A stretch of DNA of 35,187 bases from Armatimonadota bacterium (GCA_031459715.1 JAVKIA010000027.1:1-35187); one strand, 5' to 3'. Counted from the stretch's first letter, positions 24,506-33,372 are shown. Notes: generated from the letters alone by a model not told the origin. A program made the numbers and translations.

Positions 24506-25450
24506 ATGCACGGCAAGAAGTTGTGGATCCCGGCAGCGTGGATTCTGGCCGTTGCGTTTCTGGCTGCGGCTACCGGACTTGCGGCTGCGCCCACCGGGCT
24601 TCCGGCCCTGGCCGCCCAGGCTCAGCAGGTACGGACGCTGGGCCGGACCCAGGTCCTGGTAGACGCTGCCTGGCTGGCTGCCAACCTGACCGGGCCCGAC
24701 CTGCGCATCCTGGACCTGAGCGGCACCAGGGAGGCCTACGGACGAGGCCACCTGCCCGGGGCCGTGTACGCCTCCGTCACCACCGAGCTCGTCGATCCCA
24801 CCCACCGGATCAGAGGCATGGCACCCACCAGGGAGCAGTTCCAGGCGCTCATGCGGCGGCTGGGAGTGGGGAACACCGACAGCGTCGTCCTCTACGACGA
24901 AGGCAGGAGCCTGCAGGCAGCCCGGGCGTTCTGGATCTTCAAGCTCTACCGGCACGAGCGGGTGGCGGTCCTCGACGGCGGCAGCGGGAAGTGGGGGGCG
25001 GAAGGGCGGCCTCTGGTGACAGAGGTGCCCAACATTACCCCTTCAGCCTACGTAGCCGGGGAACGGGATAACACCATCGAGGCCACCGCAGACTACATTC
25101 GAGCCAGGCTGGGCAAGGCGCTCCTCCTGGATGTCCGCGGCCCCAGGGAGTATGCGGGGCTGGACGTGAGGGCGGCCCGGGGCGGGCACATCCCCGGGGC
25201 GGTGAACGTGGAGTGGACGCTGGCCACCAATGCGGACGGGACGTTCAAGGCCACCGCGGACCTTCGGGCGCTGTACGCCCGGGCCGGTGTGGCCAGGGAT
25301 CGAGAGATCATCGTCTACTGCCAGACGGGCGTACGCGCCGCCCACTCGTGGTTCGTGCTCAAGTACCTGCTGGGCTACCCTCAGGTGCGCAACTACGACG
25401 GGAGCTGGGAGGAGTGGGGGAACCGGCCCGACCTTCCGGTGCAGAGGTGA
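24506..25450 (+). CDS. Exported two-domain rhodanese (sulfurtransferase)
   Basis: A 314-aa thiosulfate or 3-mercaptopyruvate sulfurtransferase. An N-terminal signal (basic MHGKK, then a long hydrophobic run to about residue 35) puts it outside the cytoplasmic membrane. The first rhodanese domain has Asp in place of the active Cys (LYDEGRS), as is usual for the structural domain. The second has Cys272 in YCQTGVRAA, the sulfur-accepting residue. The ATG at 24506 follows a GGGGGTGA site; GTG at 24491 is less likely. Its stop overlaps the start of the YeeE-type transporter gene (GTGA). Confidence 0.9.
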   Translation: MHGKKLWIPAAWILAVAFLAAATGLAAAPTGLPALAAQAQQVRTLGRTQVLVDAAWLAANLTGPDLRILDLSGTREAYGRGHLPGAVYASVTTELVDPTHRIRGMAPTREQFQALMRRLGVGNTDSVVLYDEGRSLQAARAFWIFKLYRHERVAVLDGGSGKWGAEGRPLVTEVPNITPSAYVAGERDNTIEATADYIRARLGKALLLDVRGPREYAGLDVRAARGGHIPGAVNVEWTLATNADGTFKATADLRALYARAGVARDREIIVYCQTGVRAAHSWFVLKYLLGYPQVRNYDGSWEEWGNRPDLPVQR

Positions 25451-26697
25451 GGCCGGTGACCGGGCCAGGACCGGTGACCGGCCCGGGGCCGGGCCAGATG
25501 GACCTGCCGCGGATGCTGGCCCGCGGTGCCAGTGCGCTTGTGCTGGCCATTGCAGTGGCGACGCTCACCTCCAGGGCCGACCCTCGGGCGGGGCTGTTCT
25601 GGCTGTTCGGATTGGGCTTTGGCTTCGTGCTGCAGCGCAGCCGCTTCTGCTTCGCCTCAGCCTTCCGCGATCTCTTCCTGTTCGGGCACGGCCGGGTGAT
25701 GCGCGGTATTCTGGGAGGTCTGGCCATTGCCACCGTTGGCTTTACCGTGCTCATGGCGCGGATGGTCCCGGACCCCGGCCTGGGGGCCGTCGCACCCGAG
25801 GCGCACGTGATCCCGCTGGGCATCCATGTGGCTGTAGGCGGCCTGCTGTTCGGGACAGGCATGGTCCTGGCAGGTGGGTGTGTCTCCGGCTCGATGTACC
25901 GCATCGGGGAGGGCTACGTGGCTTCGGCGGTGGCCCTGGCGGGTATCGTGGCCGGGTTGGGTCTGGGAGCGCACTCGTGGAACTTCTGGTGGCGGGCGAG
26001 CATCGGTCGCAGCCCGCTGCTGTGGCTGCCGCGCTTCGGTGGATACGGTGTGGCGGTGGCTGTGACCCTGGCCCTCCTCGCCGCTGGTTACCTCCTGATC
26101 ACCTGGTGGGAATCCCGTCAGGGCTACGTCCTGCCGGAGCCTCCTCCCCCCTCAGTCGGTCAGGGCTTCTACGGACGGCTGGAAGCCACCCTGCGGGCCT
26201 TGCTGGTGCGTGGGTGGTCGCCCCTGGTCGGGGGCGCGGCCCTGGGGACGCTCAACGTCTTCCTCTACACGGCGCACATGCCCTGGGGGGTCACCGGCGA
26301 GATCTCCCGGTGGGCCATCGGGCTCCTCAATGCGGCCGGATGGAGCCCCGGACCCCTGAAAGGCACGGAGGAGCTGGCGGCGTGCGCGCTGTCCGCCAGC
26401 GCCGGTCCCTGGCTCACCCACACCCTGACCCTCAACCTGGGCATGGTGGCGGGGTCATTCGCCGCCGCGCTGCTGGCCGGAGAGTTCAGGGTGCGCCGGC
26501 CCAAAGAACGGCGCCGCTACCTGCAGGCGTTGGGCGGCGGAGTCCTCATGGGCTACGGCGCCACCCTGGCCATGGGATGCACCCTGGGGGCGTTCTTCTC
26601 GGCCGTCCCCTCGCTGGCTCTCAACGGCTGGGTATTTGGACTGGCCCTGGCCGCCGGGGCGTGGGTGGGGGTGCAGGTCATCAGGCGCATTCCCTGA
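25447..26697 (+). CDS. YeeE/YedE (TsuA-like) sulfur transporter
   Basis: A 416-aa integral membrane protein with about ten helices. Two internal half-repeats each carry the conserved Cys motif of thiosulfate channel TsuA: GGCVSGSMYR (Cys145) and MGCTLGAFFSA (Cys378). The family imports thiosulfate or similar sulfur species, handing sulfur along these cysteines. The GTG at 25447 overlaps the previous stop; ATG at 25498 is an alternative that would remove a Pro-Gly-rich lead encoded by two repeats. It sits between an exported rhodanese and tusA, strongly supporting a sulfur role. Confidence 0.88.
   Translation: MRPVTGPGPVTGPGPGQMDLPRMLARGASALVLAIAVATLTSRADPRAGLFWLFGLGFGFVLQRSRFCFASAFRDLFLFGHGRVMRGILGGLAIATVGFTVLMARMVPDPGLGAVAPEAHVIPLGIHVAVGGLLFGTGMVLAGGCVSGSMYRIGEGYVASAVALAGIVAGLGLGAHSWNFWWRASIGRSPLLWLPRFGGYGVAVAVTLALLAAGYLLITWWESRQGYVLPEPPPPSVGQGFYGRLEATLRALLVRGWSPLVGGAALGTLNVFLYTAHMPWGVTGEISRWAIGLLNAAGWSPGPLKGTEELAACALSASAGPWLTHTLTLNLGMVAGSFAAALLAGEFRVRRPKERRRYLQALGGGVLMGYGATLAMGCTLGAFFSAVPSLALNGWVFGLALAAGAWVGVQVIRRIP
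25453..25481. repeat. Twin 11-bp palindromes
   Basis: CCGGTGACCGG occurs at 25453-25463 and 25471-25481, 18 bp apart and each self-complementary around one base. They lie between two candidate start codons of the transporter and would encode a Pro-Val-Thr-Gly repeat. Confidence 0.55.
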
Positions 26698-26736
26698 GGG
26701 GAGGCGCAGGCCAGACTGGAGGCGGAGGTGCTGTGC

Positions 26737-27015
26737 ATGGAGCTGGATGTGCGGGGCGAGATCTGCCCCTATCCGATGATGAAGACGGTGGAGGTCCTGC
26801 GGACGCTGCCCGAAGGCGAGGTCCTTGAGGTGCTCACCGACCATCCGCCCGCGCTGGAGTCCATCCCCTTCTACACCTCGCGGCTCGGCTACCGCTGCGC
26901 CATCAAAGAGGACGCGCCCGGCCAGTGGCGGATCCGGATCACACCCGCGGCGGCACAAAGCACGGATGCCCGGGTGCCCGGGGGAGAGGTCCGGGGCGCG
27001 GGGAGTCAGCCGTGA
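26737..27015 (+). CDS. tusA: TusA-family sulfur carrier
   Basis: A 92-aa small protein whose signature CPYP-M-K segment places the sulfur-carrying Cys at residue 10 (GEICPYPMMKT). TusA proteins carry persulfide between sulfur enzymes; the version next to YeeE (YeeD/TsuB) accepts sulfur from the thiosulfate channel. The last ~20 residues are a hydrophilic tail beyond the usual domain. The ATG at 26737 has GGCGGAGG eight bases upstream. Its stop overlaps the GTG of the moeZ-type gene. Confidence 0.92.
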   Translation: MELDVRGEICPYPMMKTVEVLRTLPEGEVLEVLTDHPPALESIPFYTSRLGYRCAIKEDAPGQWRIRITPAAAQSTDARVPGGEVRGAGSQP

Positions 27016-28163
27016 GCGTGACCACGCACCTTCTGAGCAACGAGCAGCTGCAGCGCTACTCCCGCCAGGTGATCCTGGCTGAGGTGGGCGTGGGCGGGCA
27101 GCGCCGGCTGCTGGACAGCAAGGTGCTGATCATCGGTGCAGGGGGGCTGGGATCGCCCGCGGCGCTCTACCTAGCCGCCGCCGGCGTCGGCACCCTGGGG
27201 ATCGTGGACGGCGACCGGGTGGACCTGACCAACCTGCACCGGCAGATTCTCCACCACAGTCGTGACCTCGGCCGGCCGAAGACCCAGACTGCCCGCCGCA
27301 CCATCGAGGAGATCAATCCCGATGTGACCGTGATCCCCTTTCAGACCACCCTGACCAGGGCCAATGCCCTGGACATCCTCAAAGATTTCGACGTGATCCT
27401 AAACGGCAGCGACAACTTCCCCACCCGCTACCTGGTCAACGACGCCTGCGTCCTGCTGGGAAGGCCCCTGGTGGACGCCAGCGTGCTGCGCTGGGAGGCC
27501 CAGTTCACCGTCTACCTGCCGGGGCGGGGCTGCTACCGTTGCCTCTTCCCCACCCCGCCTCCGCCCGGCGCGGTTCCCAGCTGCGCCGAGGCGGGAGTCA
27601 TCGGCGCCGTGGCTGGCTTCATGGGTACGCTGCAGGCCATCGAAGCCGTCAAGATCCTGCTGGGCAAAGATGAGGTTCTGGTCAACCGCCTGCTGCTCTT
27701 CGACGCCCTGGAGGGACGCATGAGCACGCTGCGCTGGAGCCGGAATCCCCACTGCCCGGTCTGCGGGGACCGACCCACTATTCACCAGCTGATCGACTAT
27801 GAGCAGTTCTGCGGGGTGCCGGGTCGGCACGCGGCAGAGGCAGTGGCCCCCGCCGTCGTGGAGGTCTCTGTGGAGGAGGCGGCCAGGCTGGTGCAGGAGG
27901 AAGGTGCCTTCCTCCTGGACGTGCGCGAGCCCTGGGAATGGGGTCTGGTGCGCATCCCCGGGGCGGTTCTCATTCCAAGAGGCCAGGTGGCGGCACGGGT
28001 CAGCGAGATCCCCCGGGACCCGCCGGTGGTGGTTTACTGCGCGGTTGGGCAGCGCAGTGCTGAGATCACCCTCTGGCTGCGAGAGCGAGGGTACCAGCGC
28101 GCGGTCAACCTGGCGGGAGGGATCACCGCCTGGGCGAACGCGCAGCTGCCGGTGGAGTCTTAG
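27012..28163 (+). CDS. moeZ: E1-like adenylyltransferase/rhodanese fusion (MoeZ/MoeBR type)
   Basis: A 383-aa fusion. The N-terminal ThiF/MoeB domain has the ATP-binding GAGGLGSPAALYLA, DLTNLHRQ and the zinc CxxC pairs CYRC and CPVC. The C-terminal rhodanese domain has Cys343 in YCAVGQRSAE. Such proteins adenylate the C-terminal Gly-Gly of ubiquitin-like carriers (MoaD, ThiS or CysO types) and then load sulfur from the rhodanese Cys. The GTG at 27012 overlaps the tusA stop; GTG at 27018 is possible. No carrier protein gene is in the window. Confidence 0.93.
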   Translation: MSVTTHLLSNEQLQRYSRQVILAEVGVGGQRRLLDSKVLIIGAGGLGSPAALYLAAAGVGTLGIVDGDRVDLTNLHRQILHHSRDLGRPKTQTARRTIEEINPDVTVIPFQTTLTRANALDILKDFDVILNGSDNFPTRYLVNDACVLLGRPLVDASVLRWEAQFTVYLPGRGCYRCLFPTPPPPGAVPSCAEAGVIGAVAGFMGTLQAIEAVKILLGKDEVLVNRLLLFDALEGRMSTLRWSRNPHCPVCGDRPTIHQLIDYEQFCGVPGRHAAEAVAPAVVEVSVEEAARLVQEEGAFLLDVREPWEWGLVRIPGAVLIPRGQVAARVSEIPRDPPVVVYCAVGQRSAEITLWLRERGYQRAVNLAGGITAWANAQLPVES

Positions 28164-28198
28164 CGGCCGCCGGGAGTTCTGCCGGTGGCCACACGGAT

Positions 28199-28462
28199 CT
28201 GCTGCGCTTCATCCCCTGCTACTGCGGGTGCGCCACCATGGGGCACGACAGCAACGCCGCCTGCTACCTGCGCGCCCTCCGCCCGGATGGGATGATGTGG
28301 TACCAGCGCCACGGCGCCCGGTGCGAGAGGTGCCTGGCGGTGAGGCGGGAGGTGATGGCCCTGCACAGGTCGGGGTGGTCAGCACGCGAGATTCGCAGGA
28401 TCGTGGAGATCAGGCACGGGCGGGAGGAGGCCCCGACCCCAACCCTGTGGCCGCCGAGGTAG
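28199..28462 (+). CDS. PCYCGC-motif protein (start uncertain)
   Basis: The frame encodes the PCYCGC signature (codons 28214-28231) followed by GHDSNAACY, an HGARCERCL pair and a C-terminal helix ending in IRHG, all features of Firmicute PCYCGC proteins. The first ATG (28238) lies after the signature, and no ATG, GTG or TTG occurs upstream back to a stop at 28061. I therefore give CTG at 28199 as a tentative start (87 aa). Alternatives are another non-AUG start, a -1 frameshift out of the E1-rhodanese gene that ends at 28163, or a sequence error. Relatives are often lipoproteins; no signal peptide is evident here. Its many cysteines suggest metal binding. Confidence 0.6.
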   Translation: MLRFIPCYCGCATMGHDSNAACYLRALRPDGMMWYQRHGARCERCLAVRREVMALHRSGWSAREIRRIVEIRHGREEAPTPTLWPPR

Positions 28463-28469
28463 CTTCCGC

Positions 28470-28499
28470 TTGACGATTCGCCGCGGCGGGTTCTATACT
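28470..28499 (+). promoter_or_regulatory. Sigma-70-type promoter for greA
   Basis: TTGACG (28470-28475), an 18-bp spacer and TATACT (28494-28499). Transcription should begin near 28506. Confidence 0.82.
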
Positions 28500-28509
28500 C
28501 ACGCTACGA

Positions 28510-28537
28510 GTAGGCCGCCTGCGGCCTACCTTCTTTT
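28510..28537 (+). terminator. Terminator-like attenuator in the greA leader
   Basis: GTAGGCCGC (28510-28518) and GCGGCCTAC (28521-28529) are a perfect inverted repeat followed by CTTCTTTTG. It begins only a few bases after the predicted greA start site, so it should act on greA transcripts rather than only on the upstream operon. It could also serve as terminator of the sulfur operon. Confidence 0.7.
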
Positions 28538-28552
28538 GTCCCGAGCCGAGCG

Positions 28553-29038
28553 ATGACGGAGAAGGGGGAGAAAGAGATCATCCTCACCGCCGAGGGCCTG
28601 CGCAGGCTCGAGGAGGAGCTGGAGTACCTGAAGGTGGTCCGGCGAAAGGAGGTAGCCGAGCGGATCAAGGCGGCCAAGGACTTCGGCGACCTTATGGAAA
28701 ACTCCGAGTACGAAGACGCCAAGAACGAGCAGGCCTTCGTGGAGGGGCGGATCCTGCAGCTGGAGACCATGTTGCGCAATGCCAAGGTCATCGACAACAA
28801 CCAGGTCCGCGGGGACCGCGTCTCCGTGGGGTGTACCGTGGTCCTGCAGGACCTGAGCAACGGGGAGCGGCTCTCCTACATGATCGTGGGGTCGGCAGAG
28901 GCCGACCCCGACCGCGACCGGATCAGCAACGAGTCGCCGGTGGGCAAGGCCCTGTTGGGCCGGAAGAAGGGCGATACGGTGGAGATACAGGTCCCCGCGG
29001 GGACGATCCGCTACTCCGTCCTGGACATTCAGGGATAG
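28553..29038 (+). CDS. greA: Transcription elongation factor GreA
   Basis: A 161-aa factor that enters the RNA polymerase secondary channel and stimulates cleavage of backtracked RNA. The N-terminal coiled coil (about residues 12-75) carries the acidic tip [16 protein letters not shown] near residues 45-60, with Asp and Glu in the expected places. The C-terminal FKBP-like domain ends with [11 protein letters not shown] and YSVLDI. The ATG at 28553 has only a weak GAGCCGAG site. The leader holds a terminator-like hairpin and a strong terminator follows the gene. Confidence 0.97.
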   Translation: MTEKGEKEIILTAEGLRRLEEELEYLKVVRRKEVAERIKAAKDFGDLMENSEYEDAKNEQAFVEGRILQLETMLRNAKVIDNNQVRGDRVSVGCTVVLQDLSNGERLSYMIVGSAEADPDRDRISNESPVGKALLGRKKGDTVEIQVPAGTIRYSVLDIQG

Positions 29039-29063
29039 CGGCGGGCGCATCTGCGGGCGCGCG

Positions 29064-29090
29064 GAGCCAGGGCGGTGGCTCTTTTTCTTT
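29064..29090 (+). terminator. Intrinsic terminator of greA
   Basis: GAGCCA (29064-29069) pairs with TGGCTC (29076-29081), followed directly by TTTTTCTTT. It lies about 25 bases after the greA stop. Confidence 0.85.
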
Positions 29091-29179
29091 ATTCCCACCG
29101 CCGGGGTCCTCCTCCGGGGCGAGTTGGGCATGAAGGCACTGGGCGGCCGGTTGTCCGCCGGGAGGGTGGCGGGGTCGAG

Positions 29180-29316
29180 TAGAATAAGAGCAGGAGGAAC
29201 CTCCGGTCGGCGAGAATTCGTTGAACCTATCAGACGCCCGGCCGGTCGCCTGCCGGCCGCCGGGTACCCGGCCGGGGTGACTCGCTCCGCCGCACCGCGC
29301 GGAGAGGAGACGGCAG
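29180..29316 (+). promoter_or_regulatory. clpC promoter and GC-rich leader
   Basis: A TAGAAT -10 box (29180-29185) with no clear -35, then about 125 nt of leader with strong inverted repeats (CCGGCC-rich region 29232-29277). I looked for CtsR-type (GGTCAAA repeats) and CIRCE elements and saw neither. GGAGAGGAGAC before the ATG is the ribosome-binding site. Confidence 0.5.
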
Positions 29317-31773
29317 ATGGCGATGTTTGAGCGATTCACCGAGCGGGCGCGCCGCGTCATCATCCTGGCGCAGGAGGAGGCCAAGCGGCTGAACCACAGC
29401 GCCGTGGGCACCGAGCACATCCTCCTGGGGATCATCCGGGAGGGGGAGGGCGTCGCCAGCAAGGTCCTGGAGAGCTTGAACATCAGCCCGGAGCGGGTGC
29501 GCGCGGAGATCGAGAGCGCCATCGGCCGGGGAGAACGGACTCCGTACGAAGAAGTGGCCTTCACGCCCCGGGCCAAGAAGGTGCTGGAGCTGGCCCTGGA
29601 CGAGGCCCGCCGCCTGGGGCACAACTACATCGGCACCGAGCACCTCCTCCTGGGGCTGATCCGGGAAGGGGAAGGGGTGGCCGCACGGGTGCTGGAGGCC
29701 ATGGGCGCGGACCTGGAGCGGGTGCGCGCCCAGGTGGTCTACCTGCTGGGCGAGGAGGGGACCACCAGCTACGCCAGGCAGACCAGCAAGACCCCCACCC
29801 TCGACGAGTTCGGCCGCGACCTGACCAAGCTGGCCCGCGCCGGGAAGCTGGACCCGGTGATCGGCCGGGAGCGGGAGATCGAGCGGGTGATCCAGGTGCT
29901 CTCCCGCCGCACCAAGAACAACCCCGCGCTGATCGGCGAGCCGGGGGTGGGCAAGACGGCCATCACCGAGGGGCTGGCGCAGCGGATCACCCGGGGCGAC
30001 GTCCCGGAGGTGCTGCGGAACAAGCGGGTGGTGCAGCTGGATCTGGCGGCCCTGGTGGCCGGCACCAAGTACCGGGGCGAGTTCGAAGAGCGCATGAAGA
30101 AGGTGATGGAGGAGATCCGCAAGGCCCAGGGCGAGGTCATCCTCTTCGTGGACGAGCTGCACACCCTGGTGGGCGCCGGCGCGGCGGAGGGAGCCATCGA
30201 CGCCAGCAACATCCTCAAGCCGGCGCTGGCCCGCGGCGAGCTGCAGTGCATCGGCGCCACCACCCTGGACGAGTACCGCAAGTACGTGGAGCGGGACGCC
30301 GCCCTGGAGCGGCGCTTCCAGCCTATCCTGGTCTCCGAGCCCACCGTGGAACAGACCATCGAGATCCTCAAGGGGCTGCGCGAGCGCTACGAGAGCCACC
30401 ACGGGGTCAAGATCACCGACGACGCCCTGGTGGCCGCGGCCACCCTGGCGGACAAGTACATCGCCGACCGCTTCCTCCCCGATAAGGCCATCGACCTGAT
30501 GGACGAGGCCAGCAGCAAGATCCGGCTGCAGGCCTCCTTCCTGCCGCAAGAGATCCGCGCCGCGGTGGAAAAGGTGGACCGGGTGCGGCGGGAGAAGGAC
30601 GAGTCCATCAAGAGCCAGGACTTCGAGCGCGCGGCGCAGCTGCGGGACAAGGAGCGGGTACTGCGGCAGAAGCTGGAAGAGCTGGAGTCCTCCTGGAAGA
30701 AGGAGAAGGGGCACGACTTCACCAGCGTCACCGCCGAGGACATCGCCGACATCGTCAGCAGCTGGACGGGCATCCCGGTGACGCGGCTGGTGGAGGAGGA
30801 GACGCAGAAGTTGCTGCGTATGGAGGAGGCGTTACACGAGCGCATCGTGGGGCAGGACGACGCGGTGCGGGCGGTGGCCAAGGCAGTGCGCCGGGCCCGC
30901 GCCGGCCTCAAGGATCCGCGGCGGCCCATCGGTTCCTTCATGTTCCTGGGGCCCACGGGCGTGGGCAAGACGGAGCTGGCCCGGGCCCTGGCCGAGTTCA
31001 TGTTCGGGGACGAGAACGCGCTGGTGCGCATCGACATGTCCGAGTACAGCGAGCGGCACACCATCAGCCGCCTGGTGGGCTCGCCTCCCGGCTACGTGGG
31101 TTACGAGGAAGGCGGGCAGCTCACCGAGGCGGTGCGCCGCCGCCCCTACTCCGTGGTCCTCTTCGACGAGATCGAGAAAGCCCACCCGGAGATCTTCAAC
31201 GTCCTGCTGCAGATCCTGGACGACGGCCGCCTCACCGACGCCCAGGGGCGGACCGTAGACTTCAAGAACTGCGTGCTTATCATGACCAGCAACGTGGGCG
31301 CCCCGGTGCTGGACAAGGAGGTGGGCTTTGGCTTCCGCCTGGCTCGTGACGCCCGGGAGGACCAGGAGCAGATCTACACGCGGATGAAGGAGCACGTGAT
31401 GGAGGAGCTGCGGCGCACCTTCCGCCCGGAGTTCCTCAACCGTCTGGACGAGATCATCGTCTTCCGGCCGCTCACCGACCAGCAGATCCGCGCCATCGTC
31501 GGCATCCTGGCGCAGCGGGTGCGGCGGGAGATGCGCGGCCAGAACATGGACCTGGAGATCACGGAGGAGGCCAAGGAGCTCCTGGCCCGGGAGGGGTTCG
31601 ACCCCACCTTCGGTGCCCGGCCGCTGAGGCGGGCCATCCAGCGCCTGGTGGAGGACCCTCTCTCTGACGAGCTGCTGCGCGGCCGCTTCAAGTCCGGGGA
31701 CACCATCGTGGTGGATGCCCGGGACGGCCGCATCGTCTTCGAGAAGAAGCGCGAGCCCGCCCTGGCGGAGTGA
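29317..31773 (+). CDS. clpC: ATP-dependent Clp protease ATP-binding subunit ClpC
   Basis: An 818-aa Hsp100 unfoldase feeding proteins to ClpP. Two N-terminal Clp_N repeats (about residues 4-145) each contain a [16 protein letters not shown] segment. The first AAA module has Walker A GEPGVGKT (207-214). A UVR-containing middle segment ([14 protein letters not shown], near residue 435) marks ClpC rather than ClpA. The second module has Walker A GPTGVGKT (545-552) and ends in a C-terminal D2 domain. In Bacillus the adaptors McsA/McsB and repressor CtsR precede clpC; here greA does. radA follows. Confidence 0.97.
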   Translation: MAMFERFTERARRVIILAQEEAKRLNHSAVGTEHILLGIIREGEGVASKVLESLNISPERVRAEIESAIGRGERTPYEEVAFTPRAKKVLELALDEARRLGHNYIGTEHLLLGLIREGEGVAARVLEAMGADLERVRAQVVYLLGEEGTTSYARQTSKTPTLDEFGRDLTKLARAGKLDPVIGREREIERVIQVLSRRTKNNPALIGEPGVGKTAITEGLAQRITRGDVPEVLRNKRVVQLDLAALVAGTKYRGEFEERMKKVMEEIRKAQGEVILFVDELHTLVGAGAAEGAIDASNILKPALARGELQCIGATTLDEYRKYVERDAALERRFQPILVSEPTVEQTIEILKGLRERYESHHGVKITDDALVAAATLADKYIADRFLPDKAIDLMDEASSKIRLQASFLPQEIRAAVEKVDRVRREKDESIKSQDFERAAQLRDKERVLRQKLEELESSWKKEKGHDFTSVTAEDIADIVSSWTGIPVTRLVEEETQKLLRMEEALHERIVGQDDAVRAVAKAVRRARAGLKDPRRPIGSFMFLGPTGVGKTELARALAEFMFGDENALVRIDMSEYSERHTISRLVGSPPGYVGYEEGGQLTEAVRRRPYSVVLFDEIEKAHPEIFNVLLQILDDGRLTDAQGRTVDFKNCVLIMTSNVGAPVLDKEVGFGFRLARDAREDQEQIYTRMKEHVMEELRRTFRPEFLNRLDEIIVFRPLTDQQIRAIVGILAQRVRREMRGQNMDLEITEEAKELLAREGFDPTFGARPLRRAIQRLVEDPLSDELLRGRFKSGDTIVVDARDGRIVFEKKREPALAE

Positions 31774-31797
31774 GCGGGCGCTGTCGAGATGCTCTGC

Positions 31798-31824
31798 GGG
31801 ACCCGGAGGCCCGGGTCCCGTTTT
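31798..31824 (+). terminator. Intrinsic terminator of clpC
   Basis: GGGACCCGG (31798-31806) and CCGGGTCCC (31811-31819) form a perfect 9-bp stem with a 4-base loop, followed by GTTTTCG. It separates clpC from radA, which then needs its own promoter. Confidence 0.82.
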
Positions 31825-31842
31825 CGTTGTGGGACGTGCCGA

Positions 31843-31848
31843 TATAAG
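31843..31848 (+). promoter_or_regulatory. Candidate -10 box for radA (short leader)
   Basis: TATAAG ends 13 bases before the radA ATG, predicting a leader of about 7 nt. No clear -35 is present and only a weak GGAAG could serve as a ribosome-binding site. Confidence 0.45.
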
Positions 31849-31861
31849 TCCCGGAAGCCCG

Positions 31862-33208
31862 ATGCCAGTCCGCGTGCGCTACACCTGCCAGACCTGCGGC
31901 TACACCTCCCCCAAGTGGCTGGGGCGCTGCCCCGACTGCGGGGAGTGGAACAGCCTGGTGGAGGAGGCCCCGCCCGAGGGGGGAGGGCGGCCGCGCCCGG
32001 TCGCTGCGGCGGAAGTGCTGGACGTGGCGCAGATCCCCGCGGAGGCCGAGCCCCGGGCGTCCACGGGGCTGGCAGAGTTCGACCGCGTGCTCGGGGGCGG
32101 GATCGTGCCCGGGTCGCTGGTGCTGATCGGGGGAGAGCCCGGCGCGGGCAAGTCCACCCTGGTCAGCCAGGTGGCCGCCCGCCTGGCCGCCGGCGGTGCG
32201 CGCGTCCTCTACGTCAGCGGGGAGGAGTCGGCCCGGCAGACGCGGATGCGGCTGGAGCGGCTGGGGACGCTACCGGCGGGGCTCCTCCTGCTGGCGGAGA
32301 ACAACCTGGAGGCGATCCAGCAGGCCATCGAGGCGCAGCGTCCGGCACTGGTGGTGGTCGACTCTATCCAGGCCGTCTACCGGCCGGACATCCCCTCGGC
32401 ACCGGGAAGCGTGGGCCAGGTGCGGGAGTGCACTGGCTCGCTGCTCACCGTGGCCAAGGGGCAGGGGATCAGCATCATCATCGTCGGACACGTGACCAAG
32501 GAGGGGCAGCTGGCCGGGCCGCGGGTGCTGGAACACCTGGTGGACACCGTCCTCTATTTCGAAGGCGACCGGCACCACGCCTACCGCATCCTGAGGGCGA
32601 CCAAGAACCGCTTCGGCTCCACCAATGAAATCGGGGTCTTCGAGATGGGCCCCCACGGCCTTTCCGAGGTGTCCAACCCCTCGGCCCTATTCCTGGCGGA
32701 GCGTCCGGCGGCGGCCCCGGGCTCCGCCGTCGTGTGCGCCCTGGAGGGGACGCGGCCCCTGCTGCTGGAGGTGCAGGCGCTGGTGGCGCCCACGCACTTC
32801 GGCATGCCGCGGCGCACGGCGGCGGGGGTGGACTACAACCGCCTGGTCCTGCTGCTGGCCGTGCTGGAGAAGCGGGCCGGGCTGCACCTGGCCATGCACG
32901 ACGTCTACGCCAGCGTCACGGGTGGGCTGACGGTGGAGGACCCTGCGGCGGACCTGGGGGTGGCGGTGGCGGTGGCCAGCGCCTTCCGGGACCGCCCCGT
33001 GGACCAGCAGGTGGTGGTTATCGGCGAGGTGGGGCTGGCCGGCGAGGTGCGGGCGGTGCGCCAGGTGCAGCAGCGGGTGCGTGAGGCGGCGCGCCTGGGG
33101 TTCCACCGTGCGCTGGTGCCGCGGGCATCCGGCGGGGAGTGGCCGCCCGGGGTGGAGGTGGTCGCCGTAGCCACGGTGGCCGAGGCGCTGGCCCTCCTGC
33201 TGGGCTGA
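31862..33208 (+). CDS. radA: DNA repair protein RadA
   Basis: A 448-aa branch-migration helicase in homologous recombination. The N-terminal zinc finger has Cys9, Cys12, Cys23 and Cys26. The RecA-like core has Walker A GGEPGAGKST (90-99) and the RadA-specific KNRFG at 248-252. The C-terminal Lon-like domain has VTGGLTVEDPAADLG and the GEVGLAGEVR stretch. The ATG at 31862 matches the family N-terminus; an open frame upstream overlaps clpC and the terminator and is rejected. It follows clpC as in Firmicutes, but disA does not follow it here. Confidence 0.97.
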   Translation: MPVRVRYTCQTCGYTSPKWLGRCPDCGEWNSLVEEAPPEGGGRPRPVAAAEVLDVAQIPAEAEPRASTGLAEFDRVLGGGIVPGSLVLIGGEPGAGKSTLVSQVAARLAAGGARVLYVSGEESARQTRMRLERLGTLPAGLLLLAENNLEAIQQAIEAQRPALVVVDSIQAVYRPDIPSAPGSVGQVRECTGSLLTVAKGQGISIIIVGHVTKEGQLAGPRVLEHLVDTVLYFEGDRHHAYRILRATKNRFGSTNEIGVFEMGPHGLSEVSNPSALFLAERPAAAPGSAVVCALEGTRPLLLEVQALVAPTHFGMPRRTAAGVDYNRLVLLLAVLEKRAGLHLAMHDVYASVTGGLTVEDPAADLGVAVAVASAFRDRPVDQQVVVIGEVGLAGEVRAVRQVQQRVREAARLGFHRALVPRASGGEWPPGVEVVAVATVAEALALLLG

Positions 33209-33372
33209 TCCCCTGCGCGGGGTCGGCGACCTCCGCCGCCGGAGTTGCCCGGCGCTACAGCGGATCGCCCGCCGTGGAACTCCTCAGGTCCTCCTTGCGT
33301 CAATGGGCAAGAACGCTTCAGACTCCAGCTGCGGCCAGGGGGCGGATGGTTAAGGAGGGATATGGACTCCAG

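Noticed and set aside
28238-28462. Taking the ATG at 28238 as the start of the PCYCGC gene
   Set aside because: That start would drop the conserved PCYCGC signature, which is encoded in the same frame just upstream.
29091-29316. CtsR or CIRCE heat-shock operator upstream of clpC
   Set aside because: No GGTCAAA direct repeats or TTAGCACTC-type inverted repeat were found.
29124-29330. 68-aa frame between greA and clpC
   Set aside because: It crosses the clpC promoter and ribosome-binding region, overlaps the clpC start and lacks a ribosome-binding site or recognisable domain.
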